This document shows positions 9,253 to 18,861 of a stretch of DNA of 64,000 nucleotides, one piece after another. Every line of letters starts with the position of its first letter. Position 1 is the stretch's first letter. The stretch comes from SZUA-442 sp963759175 (GTDB lineage: Bacteria > Actinomycetota > Acidimicrobiia > Spongiisociales > UBA5794). The DNA lies in NCBI GenBank assembly GCA_963759175.1, contig CAVWXP010000010.1, forward strand, positions 574,832 through 638,831, written 5' to 3'. The notes beneath the pieces were generated by a model. The model worked only from the letters and a program-made list of their open reading frames with translations, searched no databases and was not told where the DNA came from. The position numbers and the translations under genes were made by a program.

Positions 9253-10628
9253 CGATCGCCGATCACGGACTCGTACACCTCGACATGCTGGCGGGCCGGC
9301 ATCTCCCACGACCAGTCCGCATCCATGCCGCGCTTCTGGATCGCCTTCCGCCGCTGCGGATGTTTCCACGCCCGCACGGCGCGATGCATCGCATCGACGA
9401 CACCCGAACCATCGACGGACCCTGCGACGAACCCGGTCCCATTCCGACGATCGCTGTCGGCATCGGTCACCGTGTCGTTGAGACCGCCGACGGGCGTCAC
9501 CACCGGGATCGTGCCGTACTCCATGGCCTGCATCTGGGCGAGCCCGCAGGGCTCGAATCGGCTCGGCATCAGCAGAAGGTCCGATCCGGCGAATATCCGG
9601 TGTGCGAGCGACCGGTCGAAACCATCGACGAAATGAACGCGATCGGGGGAATGCTCACCGAGCCACCGCGCCCAGTCTGCGAGGCCCCGGTCCCCCGAAC
9701 CGAGGAGGACGAGGCGGAACGGCAGGTGCTCGGCATACCTGACCACCTCGAGGGCGAGGTCGATCCCCTTCTGTTCGACGAGACGGCTGACCATCCCGAC
9801 GATCGGGGCGCCGCCGGTCCATCCGATCTCGTCGGCGAGGGCCCGTCGGCACGCCGCCTTGCCCGCCAGGTCCTCGGACGAGAACGGGACGCTGATCCAC
9901 GGATCGTGACGCGGGTTCCAGCGGCTGGTGTCGATGCCGTTGCGGATCCCGACGAGGCGATCGCCGAGAGCCTGGAGCTGGGTATGGAGCCCGAAGCCGC
10001 CCTCGGGCGTGATGATGTCCGCCGCGTACGACGGGCTCACCGCCACGACTCGGTCGGCGATCTGGATCGCACCGGCGAGTGGGTTCGTACCCCCGTACGA
10101 CTCGAACGCATCGGTGCGGAAGGGCAATCGATCGAGCCAGCCGCCCGAGGTCCATCCCTGGTAACCCAGCGTGTGGATGGTGAACACGGACGGATACGCA
10201 CCCTGGAGGAAGCTGAGTACCGCCCCGGTGTGCCAATCGTTGCAGTGGACCACATCGGGCTGATGCACCCGCGTCAGTGCGGCGACAGCTGCCGAGAATC
10301 CGAGGAACCGATCGGCGTTGTCCGGCCAGCCCTCGCCCGAGGCATCCGTGTACGGGTGCGGGCGGTGCATCCCCGGTACGTCCACGAGGGTGACGGGACC
10401 CACCCCCTCGAGGTTCCCCGACCTCGCCTGGGCCGGGCGTGCCCATGACGGGACGTCGAGATGGATCACCTGCTCGGATTCGAGCACGGCACCGGTGTAA
10501 TCCGGGACGACGAGCTCCACCGTGACACCGAGCAACCGGAGCTGGCGAACGAGGCCAGCGGCAGCCTCTGCGAGGCCACCGACCGACACGAGCGGCGACA
10601 CCTCGGCCGTGGCGAACAGGATCCTCAT
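9243..10628 (-). CDS. glgA: Glycogen synthase (GT5)
   Basis: A 461-residue GT-B glycosyltransferase that extends glycogen from ADP-glucose. The N-terminal half has AEVSPLVSVGGLAEA and HCNDWHTGAVLSFLQG; the C-terminal half has PSRFEPCGLAQMQAMEYG and TPVGGLNDTV, which are strong GT5 signatures. The usual Lys of the KxGGL nucleotide-sugar motif is Ser here (SVGGL), a notable change at a residue that normally contacts ADP-glucose. Its ATG overlaps the glgX stop by four bases, so the genes are co-translated. The UDP- or ADP-sugar preference cannot be read from sequence alone. Confidence 0.9.
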   Translation of the reverse strand: MRILFATAEVSPLVSVGGLAEAAAGLVRQLRLLGVTVELVVPDYTGAVLESEQVIHLDVPSWARPAQARSGNLEGVGPVTLVDVPGMHRPHPYTDASGEGWPDNADRFLGFSAAVAALTRVHQPDVVHCNDWHTGAVLSFLQGAYPSVFTIHTLGYQGWTSGGWLDRLPFRTDAFESYGGTNPLAGAIQIADRVVAVSPSYAADIITPEGGFGLHTQLQALGDRLVGIRNGIDTSRWNPRHDPWISVPFSSEDLAGKAACRRALADEIGWTGGAPIVGMVSRLVEQKGIDLALEVVRYAEHLPFRLVLLGSGDRGLADWARWLGEHSPDRVHFVDGFDRSLAHRIFAGSDLLLMPSRFEPCGLAQMQAMEYGTIPVVTPVGGLNDTVTDADSDRRNGTGFVAGSVDGSGVVDAMHRAVRAWKHPQRRKAIQKRGMDADWSWEMPARQHVEVYESVIGDRQL

Positions 10629-12736
10629 GTGACACCGTTCCGTCGTCGGAGGACGGCCACCGACCATCCCTCGACCTCTCCGGTCTCGGGAGCATCCACC
10701 GGCAACTCGGGTGCCAGCCCGGCAGCCGAGTAGAGGACGATGTCCCATGCATGGTGGGCGATCTCGGGTGGCATGGTGAACCGCACGCGTTCGGAGTGGG
10801 CGTTGAAGAGGATCAGGAAGCTGTCGTCGACGACGCTCCTGCCGCGTTCGTCGGTGGTCGGAATCCCCTTGCCATTGAGGAAGACGGACAGGGACTTCGC
10901 ATACCCGCGCTGCCAGTCGTCGTCCCCCATCGCCGTCCCATCCGGTTTGTACCAGGCGATGTCGTCGTGCGACGAACCGGTCACGCTGCGGCCCTCGAAC
11001 CACCGCCGTCGCCGGAACACGGGGTGGTCGGTGCGGAGCCGGATCAGCTCCGTGGTGTAGGCGAGGAGGTCCTCGTCTGTGTTCTCCCAGTCGTACCACG
11101 AGATCTCGTTGTCCTGGCAATAGGCATTGTTGTTTCCTCGTTGCGTTCTCCCGATCTCATCACCACCCAACAGCATCGGCACCCCTTGGGACAGCATGAG
11201 CGTCGTCAACATGGCACGGCTCCTCAGCTTCCGGATCGAGATGATCGACGGGTCATCGGTTGGGCCCTCGTGGCCTGAGTTCCACGACCGATTGTGGCTC
11301 TCGCCATCGCGGTTCGCCTCCCCGTTCGCCAGGTTGTGCTTCTGGTCGTAGGAGACCAGATCGTTGAGGGTGAAGCCATCGTGGGCCGTGACGAAGTTGA
11401 CTGAGGCGTGCGGCCGCCTCCCTGCGAAGCTGTAGAGGTCTGAGCTTCCCGTGAAGCGCGAGGCGAAATCGGCGAGGGTCCACTCCGCACCCCGCCAGTA
11501 GTCGCGGACACCATCGCGGTACTTCGCATTCCACTCGCTCCACAGGATGGGAAAGTTGCCGACCTGGTACCCGCCGTCGCCGACATCCCAAGGTTCCGCG
11601 ATCAGCTTGACGCGGTTCACGATGGGATCCTGGTGGATCAGATCGAAGAAGGCTGCGAGCTTGTCGACGTCGTGGAGGTCCCTGGCAAGCGCGGACGCGA
11701 GGTCGAACCGGAACCCGTCGACGTGCATCTCGGTGACCCAGTACCGGAGGCTGTCCATGATGAGCTTGAGGACATGGGGATGGCGCACGTTGAGGGTGTT
11801 GCCCGTCCCGGTGTAGTCGACATAGCGGCTGCGATCGTTCGGGTCGAGGCGGTAGAACGAAGCGTTGTCCAGACCGCGGAAGCACAGCGTCGGACCGAGG
11901 GGTCCGCTCTCACCGGTGTGGTTGTACACGACATCGAGGATCACCTCGATGCCTGCCCGGTGCAGGGACTTGACCATGGCCTTGAACTCGCGCACCTGCT
12001 GACCGCGGTCACCCGTTGCCGCATACGGACCGTGGGGGGCGAAGAAGCCGATGGACGAGTAGCCCCAGTAGTTGGTGAGACCGCGCTCGACGAGGGTGTG
12101 CTCGGACACGAAGTGATGGATGGGTTGGAGTTCCACCGCGGTGACGCCGAGGCTCACGAGGTGGTCGATGACGGGGTCGCTCGCGAGACCTGCGTAGGTT
12201 CCGCGCAGCTCGGGCGGCACATCCGGGTGCAGCGCCGTGATGCCCTTGACGTGTGTCTCGTAGATCACCGACTCGTAGAGCGGTCGCCCGAGGGTGACAT
12301 CGCCGACCCAATCGAAACGGTCGTCCACGACGATCGAACGCGGCATCGCTGGTGCGCTGTCGCTCTCATCGATCCGATCGGGATGTCCGAGCTGGTACCC
12401 GAATACCGCCTGGGACCACGCCACCTCTCCCTCGATGGCCTTCGCGTAGGGATCGAGGAGGAGCTTGTTCGGGTTGAACACGAGACCATCGGCCGGTGAC
12501 CACGGTCCGTGGACGCGGAATCCGTAGCGAGTCCCCGGCATGACGCCCGGAACGTATCCGTGGTGCACCAGAGCTGTCGTCTCGGGGAGTCGGAGGCGCG
12601 TCTCGAACCCCTCGTCGTCGAAGATGCAGACCTCGACACGGTCCGCGTGCTCGGCGAATACGGCGAAGTTCGTTCCCGATCCATCGAAGGTCGCACCCTC
12701 GGGGTACGCCTTCCCCGGCCAGATGGGAGCGGTCAA
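10625..12736 (-). CDS. glgX: Glycogen debranching enzyme
   Basis: A 703-residue GH13 isoamylase-type debranching enzyme that cleaves alpha-1,6 links left after phosphorylase action. A CBM48 N-terminal domain (TFDGSGTNFAVFAEHADRV) leads into the barrel with FRFDLASAL (nucleophile Asp), LIAEPWDVG (catalytic Glu) and FVTAHDGFTLND. The start is taken as the TTG at 12736 because it overlaps the glgP stop as TTGA and opens directly onto the family N-terminus (TAPIWPGKAYPEG). The gene lies in the glgP-glgX-glgA overlapping set. Confidence 0.93.
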   Translation of the reverse strand: MTAPIWPGKAYPEGATFDGSGTNFAVFAEHADRVEVCIFDDEGFETRLRLPETTALVHHGYVPGVMPGTRYGFRVHGPWSPADGLVFNPNKLLLDPYAKAIEGEVAWSQAVFGYQLGHPDRIDESDSAPAMPRSIVVDDRFDWVGDVTLGRPLYESVIYETHVKGITALHPDVPPELRGTYAGLASDPVIDHLVSLGVTAVELQPIHHFVSEHTLVERGLTNYWGYSSIGFFAPHGPYAATGDRGQQVREFKAMVKSLHRAGIEVILDVVYNHTGESGPLGPTLCFRGLDNASFYRLDPNDRSRYVDYTGTGNTLNVRHPHVLKLIMDSLRYWVTEMHVDGFRFDLASALARDLHDVDKLAAFFDLIHQDPIVNRVKLIAEPWDVGDGGYQVGNFPILWSEWNAKYRDGVRDYWRGAEWTLADFASRFTGSSDLYSFAGRRPHASVNFVTAHDGFTLNDLVSYDQKHNLANGEANRDGESHNRSWNSGHEGPTDDPSIISIRKLRSRAMLTTLMLSQGVPMLLGGDEIGRTQRGNNNAYCQDNEISWYDWENTDEDLLAYTTELIRLRTDHPVFRRRRWFEGRSVTGSSHDDIAWYKPDGTAMGDDDWQRGYAKSLSVFLNGKGIPTTDERGRSVVDDSFLILFNAHSERVRFTMPPEIAHHAWDIVLYSAAGLAPELPVDAPETGEVEGWSVAVLRRRNGVT

Positions 12737-14715
12737 GAGCCCGAATCTGGCCGGTACAACCGCCGGTCGTACTCGTCCACCATGCGGGCAGCCGTGACGA
12801 AGGGGCCGAGGGACTTCCAATTGTGGCGTACCTTGGCGAGCCACGAAGCGCTCGGGCGACCCTCCCCGTCGTAGAACAGGGGTACGAGTTCGTCGATCAG
12901 GATCCCGAAGAGCGCGGCCGCCTCCTCATCGTCTCGTTGGGCCCTGTCGGATGCATCGGATGTCGGGATCGCCCATCCGTTGGCACCGTCGAAGCATTCG
13001 GCCCACCATCCGTCGAGGATCGAGAAGTTCAGGCCGCCGTTGAGCGCGGCCTTCTCGCCGCTGGTCCCGCATGCCTCGTTTGGGCGGACGGGGTTGTTCA
13101 GCCATACGTCACAACCGGCGTACATGGCCTTGGCAACCGCCATCTGGTAGTCGGGTATGAACACGAACCGGCCCCTCGCCTCGGGCGAGTGGGCGAACGA
13201 CACGACGCGGTGGAGCACCTCTTTGCCTGGTTCATCGGCCGGGTGTGCCTTTCCGGCGAACACGAACTGGACGGGTCGGTCGTCGTCTGCGAGGAGGGCG
13301 GCCACAGCCTCTGTCTGGCGGAGCAGGAGATCGGCGCGTTTGTACGTCGCGAACCGCCTGGCGAACCCGATGGTGAGCACGTCGGGATCGAGGGCGTGGC
13401 GCGGACCGACCCGGCGATTGACGAGATCGATGAGCCTGGCTCTCCCTGCTGCCCGCACGGACCGTAGGGCATCGTCATCGAGCGCATCGACACCGTCCCA
13501 CGACGGCGTCAAGCCCGAACCCCAGTCCGGGCCCATTGCCCCCTCGAAGAGGGCTTGGAGGTCGCTGGCGACCCAGGTCCGAGCATGGACGCCGTTGGTT
13601 ACGGAGGTGATCTCTGAGCCTCCCGGCACATCTGCGAACATCTCACGCGAGACCTCACCGTGGAGCGATGAGACACCGTTCGCCCGGCTGGCCACGCGCA
13701 GGCAGAACGCAGCCATGTTGAAGCTGTCCTCCTCGCCGGGCATGTGAGCCAGGTCGAGGATCTCGCCCATGGACACGCCGTAGCGATCCGACCAGACGCC
13801 GAGATATCGCTCCATGAGCTCGTGGGAAAAGCGGTCGATCCCGGCTGGCACCGGCGTGTGCGTCGTGAACACCACCCGTGGCTTGACAGCATCGACCGCT
13901 TCGTCGAGTGACAGACCCGTGTCGACGGCGTCCCCGATGAGTTCGAGGGCCAGGAAGCCGGCGTGGCCTTCATTGAGGTGGAAGACCTCTGGCTGGTAGC
14001 CGAGCTGGCGAAGGGCACGAACGCCACCGACACCCATGAGCAGCTCTTGGCGGATGCGGTGTTCGCGGTCGCCGCTGTAGAGGCGGTCCGAAACGCGTTT
14101 GCCTCGCTCATCGTTCAGCTCGACGTCGGTGTCGAGCAGGTAGAGCTTGGTGCGGCCCACGTCGGCCCTCCACACTCGCGCCTTGACGATGCGGTCGTCC
14201 ATCGTGATGTCGACGATGACTGGCATCTGTTCGAGGCCAAGCGAGCGAGGGTCGGATCGTTCGTAGTGCTCGCGCTGGCGGTCACCGGTGATCGACTGAT
14301 GGAAGAAGCCGTCTCGATAGAAGAGGCCCACCGCGACGAGGGGCAGATCGAGGTCGCTGGCTGCCTTCAGATGGTCGCCAGCGAGGATCCCCAAGCCCCC
14401 GCTGTACTGCGGGAGCGTCTCGGACACGCCGAACTCGGGCGAGAAGTAGGCGATGGTCGCGCTGGGGTTCGGATCGGGGTCAGGGACCCTCGCAGCCGCC
14501 TCGCGCGCCTCCTGGATGAACGTCGCGTCGGCGAGGTACCGGTCGAAGTCGGCATCCGTGAAGGCACGGACGCGTTGGCGTGGGTGGAGGCCGGCGGTCG
14601 CAGCAGGGAACCGGTCGAACAGGTCCTGGGTGCGACGATCCCAGGTCCACGAGTAGTTGCTGGCCGCCCGAATGAGCAGGGATTCGAGTTCCGACCGCGT
14701 GGTCAATCCAGTCAC
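12733..14715 (-). CDS. glgP: Alpha-glucan (glycogen) phosphorylase, short form
   Basis: A 660-residue phosphorylase that releases glucose-1-phosphate from glycogen. It belongs to the shorter alpha-glucan phosphorylase type, with the N-terminal YFSPEFGVSETLPQYSGGLG block and the PLP-lysine region GTSGEKAALNGG near the C-terminus. HLNEGHAGF and NGVHARTW are also conserved. The GTG at 14715 has AAGGA five bases upstream and a TACAAT box further out. glgX begins inside its stop codon, linking degradation enzymes. Having synthesis and breakdown genes in one locus fits a dynamic glycogen store. Confidence 0.92.
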   Translation of the reverse strand: MTGLTTRSELESLLIRAASNYSWTWDRRTQDLFDRFPAATAGLHPRQRVRAFTDADFDRYLADATFIQEAREAAARVPDPDPNPSATIAYFSPEFGVSETLPQYSGGLGILAGDHLKAASDLDLPLVAVGLFYRDGFFHQSITGDRQREHYERSDPRSLGLEQMPVIVDITMDDRIVKARVWRADVGRTKLYLLDTDVELNDERGKRVSDRLYSGDREHRIRQELLMGVGGVRALRQLGYQPEVFHLNEGHAGFLALELIGDAVDTGLSLDEAVDAVKPRVVFTTHTPVPAGIDRFSHELMERYLGVWSDRYGVSMGEILDLAHMPGEEDSFNMAAFCLRVASRANGVSSLHGEVSREMFADVPGGSEITSVTNGVHARTWVASDLQALFEGAMGPDWGSGLTPSWDGVDALDDDALRSVRAAGRARLIDLVNRRVGPRHALDPDVLTIGFARRFATYKRADLLLRQTEAVAALLADDDRPVQFVFAGKAHPADEPGKEVLHRVVSFAHSPEARGRFVFIPDYQMAVAKAMYAGCDVWLNNPVRPNEACGTSGEKAALNGGLNFSILDGWWAECFDGANGWAIPTSDASDRAQRDDEEAAALFGILIDELVPLFYDGEGRPSASWLAKVRHNWKSLGPFVTAARMVDEYDRRLYRPDSGS

Positions 14716-14744
14716 GTCAATCCTTGGGGAGCGGGCAGGCACCG

Positions 14745-14750
14745 ATTGTA
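14745..14750 (-). promoter_or_regulatory. -10 box (TACAAT) upstream of glgP
   Basis: TACAAT on the minus strand in the 61-base gap after malQ. It leaves a short leader carrying the AAGGA ribosome site, so glgP-glgX-glgA may have their own promoter. Confidence 0.5.
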
Positions 14751-14776
14751 GATGGGGACCATGCGTTGAACGCCCA

Positions 14777-16684
14777 TCATCCCTGCGGTTCGGGCCTGGC
14801 GGCGGCGATCGCTCGCAGCCGATCCATGAAGCGGTCATCGGTCGCCAGCTCATCGAGTGTCACGTCATGGCGAAGCCGCCAGTTGGGCCGTTCCCAATCG
14901 GTTCCAGGGATGTTCTGACGGCGATGCTCCATGATGAGGTCATCGAGGTTCACCAACGCAACGGCAGCGGATGTTCCCGCCATCCATGTCATGAGGGCGT
15001 CCCGGGTCTCCTCGGGCGCGTCCGTCCCGAACTGGCGACGGAGACCCTCGATCGCGGCCCAGCGCTGCTCACGCTCGTTGTCTGCCCGCTCGTCGTCGAA
15101 CACCCCGAGATCGAGGAGGTCGTCCACGTCCATCGCCTCCCACCAGGCGGCGAATGCCGGAGTGTCGTGGCTCGAGAGGGCGACGAGGTCGTTCGGGCGT
15201 GGCTCCGAGACGCCGTCCTGGGCAACGGCCATGCCGAGGAGATCGTGCTCGTCGAGGGCCGAGCGGATCTCTGGCGGCACGGTTCCGAGGTTCTCACCGA
15301 CGACTCCCGCGCCGGCGCGAACCGATTCGATGCAGATGATGGCGAACATCTCGTCGGTGGGCTGCATGACATACGCTCCATGGGTGGCACCGGCGCCATG
15401 GGGAACCCACCACGCTCGATGAATGCCCATGACGTGATCGATACGGAGGAGTCCCGCAACCGAAAGCTGGCGTGCGATCGCCTTGCGGAAGTTGGCGTGG
15501 CCGTCGAGACGTGAAAGCTTGGGGATCGAGGCCGGGAGGCCCCAGTCCTGACCACCGACGAAGAGGGTGTCGGGTGGCGCGCCCAGTGAGGCAGGAGCGA
15601 AGAGCTCTGGTCGGTCCCAGATGTCGAAGCCATCCGGGTGGCACCCTATGGGGAGGTCGAGGTAGAGGAACTGGCCACGTGCCTCGAGGTCGGACGACAG
15701 GGTGCGGAGCTGCCCGTCCATGAGCCACTGCACGGTCTCGTGGTAGGCGATCCGCTCGGGATCGGGCACGATGCCGTGGGACCATGCGCGCCAGTTCCGT
15801 CCATGATCGTCAGCGAGGGCGCGGAACTGTGCGTACGCCGCCATCTCCGGGTCCCGACTGACGAACGAGTCGACCTCGGCGCGCAGGCGCGGGGTACGAC
15901 CGACATGGCTGGCATATGACGCCAGTGAATCGCGGATCGCCCTGCCGGTCCGGTCATAATCGACCCACCTCGGGTCGCCAGCTGGAACCGGCGAGGGCGT
16001 CGACCAGTCGGGGATCGCGGCGAAGTCGACGAACACCTCGTTCCATGCCCGCCGCGACGCCGGGGCGTAGGGCGAGGGCTGGTCGGGGAACGCCGCCAGC
16101 AACGGAAGCGTCCCGACGACGGCAACGCCGGCGTCGAGGCACACGTCCGCGAGGCCCGCGAGCTCGGAAAGCGTTCCGACACCGACGTCTTCCGCAGCGC
16201 TCCGGCGCAGCGAATAGGTGGGACTGATGAGTCCGAGAACCCCGCGTGGCGTTGGATGCGCTTGCATGGGGGCTGCGAAGATCCGGGCCGTGTGGTCCCC
16301 ACCGTTCAGGGCGAGGGTGTGGTAGCCGACAGGTAGCGGCGGTACCACGACCGTACGGTCGTCGATACGCACCGGTACCTCGCCGCCGGATTCGAGGATC
16401 ACGACGCCATCGGTGACGGCGGTGCGAACCTCGATGGGCGGAACCAGCCCGTCCCATGCAACCACGATCGGTTCGATCGTGGGAACATCGCCGCGTAGGT
16501 CGCGCGTGGCGGCGACGATCGCTGCCTTCGTCGAGAGGTCGCGGCCGAGCAGGGCCTCCAGCACGCCGAGCAGGTCCTCGGCCGGGACGACCTGGGGTCG
16601 ATTCCAGGCATCGACCCATGCGGTGACGACCCCAGCGGCGTCGCAGAGGGCTTGCAGGTCGCCGTCGACGGGTCGCGATTCCAT
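14777..16684 (-). CDS. malQ: 4-alpha-glucanotransferase (amylomaltase)
   Basis: A 635-residue GH77 enzyme that moves maltodextrin chains and helps recycle short glucans from glycogen breakdown. The catalytic-core motifs are LLRIDHVMGIHRAWWVP (nucleophile Asp), GENLGTVPPEIR (acid/base Glu) and SSHDTPAFAAWWEA. The N-terminal 150 residues form a beta-rich region common in actinobacterial MalQ. Two ATGs are possible, at 16693 and 16684; the second is chosen because GATAAT sits seven bases before it. It precedes glgP on the same strand. Confidence 0.92.
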   Translation of the reverse strand: MESRPVDGDLQALCDAAGVVTAWVDAWNRPQVVPAEDLLGVLEALLGRDLSTKAAIVAATRDLRGDVPTIEPIVVAWDGLVPPIEVRTAVTDGVVILESGGEVPVRIDDRTVVVPPLPVGYHTLALNGGDHTARIFAAPMQAHPTPRGVLGLISPTYSLRRSAAEDVGVGTLSELAGLADVCLDAGVAVVGTLPLLAAFPDQPSPYAPASRRAWNEVFVDFAAIPDWSTPSPVPAGDPRWVDYDRTGRAIRDSLASYASHVGRTPRLRAEVDSFVSRDPEMAAYAQFRALADDHGRNWRAWSHGIVPDPERIAYHETVQWLMDGQLRTLSSDLEARGQFLYLDLPIGCHPDGFDIWDRPELFAPASLGAPPDTLFVGGQDWGLPASIPKLSRLDGHANFRKAIARQLSVAGLLRIDHVMGIHRAWWVPHGAGATHGAYVMQPTDEMFAIICIESVRAGAGVVGENLGTVPPEIRSALDEHDLLGMAVAQDGVSEPRPNDLVALSSHDTPAFAAWWEAMDVDDLLDLGVFDDERADNEREQRWAAIEGLRRQFGTDAPEETRDALMTWMAGTSAAVALVNLDDLIMEHRRQNIPGTDWERPNWRLRHDVTLDELATDDRFMDRLRAIAAARPEPQG

Positions 16685-16718
16685 GGCCGCCATTATCGCC
16701 TCGATACAGTCGTTGGCG

Positions 16719-18743
16719 TCACTGGTAGTCGCGTTGGGCCTCGCCCGGACTCGCTTCCATCAGCTGGTTCCCGACGTCGGCAGGACCTCGGTCACGTAGG
16801 AACTTCGGTCCACGAGTGCGGGTCGGGACATCGGAGTCCTGTGCCTTGATCGCTTCCTTGGACCTCTTGATCCGCTCGCCTCGCTCGAGCTCGAGCTGGC
16901 GAAGTGCATCATCGACGGCCTGCATCTGTGCGTCGGTGACCGGGTCGAACCCGTACGCACCCTGGACGAATCGGGCGGTGTCGCCGCGATAGTCGTGACC
17001 GAAGGACTTGAACTCCCCCGGGATCACCCGCATGGCATTCATGGCGTCGACGGCCACCTGGATGAACGTCAACATCGGGATCCACTCCATCGACTCGGGT
17101 ATGTTGCGACCCTTCGGCTCGTCGGGGTGGAGCCACCTTGGCTGCTTGACCGCCAACCGGAACGAAACCTGTGCGATCGGGTCATTGTCGTGGTCGAGGA
17201 TGATGGCGCGGAGCTTGTCGCGCTCCTCCGCCGAGAGCTCCTCGAACTGCTCGTACCGATCGAATGCCCGCACCGTTCCTGGGGGGACGAGTTCGCTGGC
17301 GCCATCGCGCATTCCGTTCTTGGACCACTTGGCGAGACCGGGGAGGCCGAACCACAGGGCACGATCGATGCCGTAGTGGTCGAAGCCTGAGATGCCGCGA
17401 TGCATCACGACATCCGACGACGACCACGCACCGAGGCTCTCACCGAAGACCAACACCCTCGGCCGGTCGGCGGGTGCACGCTCCGCAAGGCGTTGGGTGA
17501 TGCCCCACAGCAGCTGGCGGAACTGTTGGCGACCCAGGGCCACCTTCTGGACGGCGAGGAAGCTCGGGGAACGGCCGTACTGGATACAGCAGGTCGCGAT
17601 GTCGCCCCTGGCGAAGATCTCTGCAGACTCGATCATGGTCTGGTCGACCCAACCGGTACCGGTCGGAGCGAACAGGAGGAGGTACTTGCGATCGAACGCC
17701 CCGAGCCGGTCGAGTTCCTCGAGGGCCATCTCCGAACGGCCGGTCGAATACAGCGGCTCGCTGTTGTACCCGATGTATGCCCGGATCGGATGGGCCGCAG
17801 CTTGTTCCCCGAGCACCCGTTCGATGAGGTCAGGCGTGATCACGTCCGTGACGAAGCGCCGTCCCTGCAATCCGAGCTCGTTGAACGGCGAATGGCTCAT
17901 GGGACCCCCGGAAACGAACGGTGACTCCGGGACCTCGCTGTAGGCGGGTTCGATCTTCTCGTTGGAGCGGGCGATGTAGCTCACGACACCGTTGTAGGCC
18001 ATCACCGTGGCACCCGCCCAGAAAGCGACGTTGACCGTTCGTCCGATCATCCGACGCACGGCGTCGTCGCCGAAGTAGTCCATCGATGCATTGCGTGTTG
18101 CCAGGAAGCCATGTCCGATGCCCCGGGCTCCGGTCACGGCGACCAGCCCGATCCCGATCGATGCAGGCAGGCTGGCCGGCTTGTCGTCCTCGGACCACCG
18201 CTCGATGATGCCGATGCGCGACTTGAGCAGGGTCTCGGAGTACAGCAGGGCACCGCCGAATCCTCCCAAACCCACCAGGATCGGCCGAGCTGCACCGGTC
18301 GCCGGGAATCGTGCCTGGATCTCCGAGGCGCTCTCGAAGACCATGCCGCCTACGCCCCCGGCCATGGCCAGTCGCCCCATGGTGCGCGTGGATGCCACGA
18401 CGGTTCGCTCATCGTCGGTCTGGGGAAGCTTCGTGAGTGCGAAGCCGATGCCGGTCAGCGCCATCCGTGCACCCAGACGAGCGGCGTACGGCGACGATGC
18501 GGGAACGAACCTCCGAACGACGGCGTCAAAGCCCCTTCCAACCCCCTCCGCCACGAGCACCGAAGCCGCAGCGGCGAGGCCCTGATGGAGCGATGACCGG
18601 GGCATCAGCGACGGCCCAAAGGAGTTGAACAAGGCGATCGTCTTGATCGGTGCGGACGGATCGCTTGTCAAAGGGTTGAAACGATTGGCGAGGGAAAGCC
18701 CGGCGGTTACGGCCGACCGTTTCCAATCCTCGTTACGTGGCAC
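16719..18743 (-). CDS. Alpha/beta-hydrolase family protein with membrane N-terminal domain
   Basis: A 674-residue protein matching the actinobacterial Abhydrolase_9 type. The N-terminal 260 residues have several hydrophobic stretches (around residues 55-75, 85-105, 125-145 and 230-250). The C-terminal half is a hydrolase with a GESLGAW nucleophile elbow. The substrate is unknown; lipid or ester hydrolysis near the membrane is a guess. The GTG at 18743 has AGGAG five bases upstream and a TAGGAT box at 18774-18779. It is divergent from arginine deiminase and ends 34 bases before malQ, with no obvious functional link to glycogen. Confidence 0.75.
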   Translation of the reverse strand: MPRNEDWKRSAVTAGLSLANRFNPLTSDPSAPIKTIALFNSFGPSLMPRSSLHQGLAAAASVLVAEGVGRGFDAVVRRFVPASSPYAARLGARMALTGIGFALTKLPQTDDERTVVASTRTMGRLAMAGGVGGMVFESASEIQARFPATGAARPILVGLGGFGGALLYSETLLKSRIGIIERWSEDDKPASLPASIGIGLVAVTGARGIGHGFLATRNASMDYFGDDAVRRMIGRTVNVAFWAGATVMAYNGVVSYIARSNEKIEPAYSEVPESPFVSGGPMSHSPFNELGLQGRRFVTDVITPDLIERVLGEQAAAHPIRAYIGYNSEPLYSTGRSEMALEELDRLGAFDRKYLLLFAPTGTGWVDQTMIESAEIFARGDIATCCIQYGRSPSFLAVQKVALGRQQFRQLLWGITQRLAERAPADRPRVLVFGESLGAWSSSDVVMHRGISGFDHYGIDRALWFGLPGLAKWSKNGMRDGASELVPPGTVRAFDRYEQFEELSAEERDKLRAIILDHDNDPIAQVSFRLAVKQPRWLHPDEPKGRNIPESMEWIPMLTFIQVAVDAMNAMRVIPGEFKSFGHDYRGDTARFVQGAYGFDPVTDAQMQAVDDALRQLELERGERIKRSKEAIKAQDSDVPTRTRGPKFLRDRGPADVGNQLMEASPGEAQRDYQ

Positions 18744-18773
18744 TGGGGCTCCTACTGACGGTTGGTGAAACCG

Positions 18774-18779
18774 ATCCTA
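18774..18779 (-). promoter_or_regulatory. -10 box (TAGGAT) of the hydrolase gene
   Basis: TAGGAT on the minus strand, about 30 bases before the GTG start, with an AGGAG ribosome site between. Confidence 0.4.
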
Positions 18780-18829
18780 GGTCCGCAGCGACGGTTGGGG
18801 GCTGGCCTCGCCGCGAAGATCGTCGTCGG

Positions 18830-18835
18830 TAGACT
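18830..18835 (+). promoter_or_regulatory. -10 box (TAGACT) of arginine deiminase
   Basis: TAGACT, then a 26-base leader with GGGGGAGAG close to the GTG start. Confidence 0.45.
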
Positions 18836-18861
18836 CCATCGTCGAGGGAAGGGGGAGAGCC

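Noticed and set aside
9285..10448. A 387-codon plus-strand open frame inside glgA
   Set aside because: It is antisense to a clear GT5 gene and has the Arg/Glu/Gly-rich composition typical of high-GC shadow frames.
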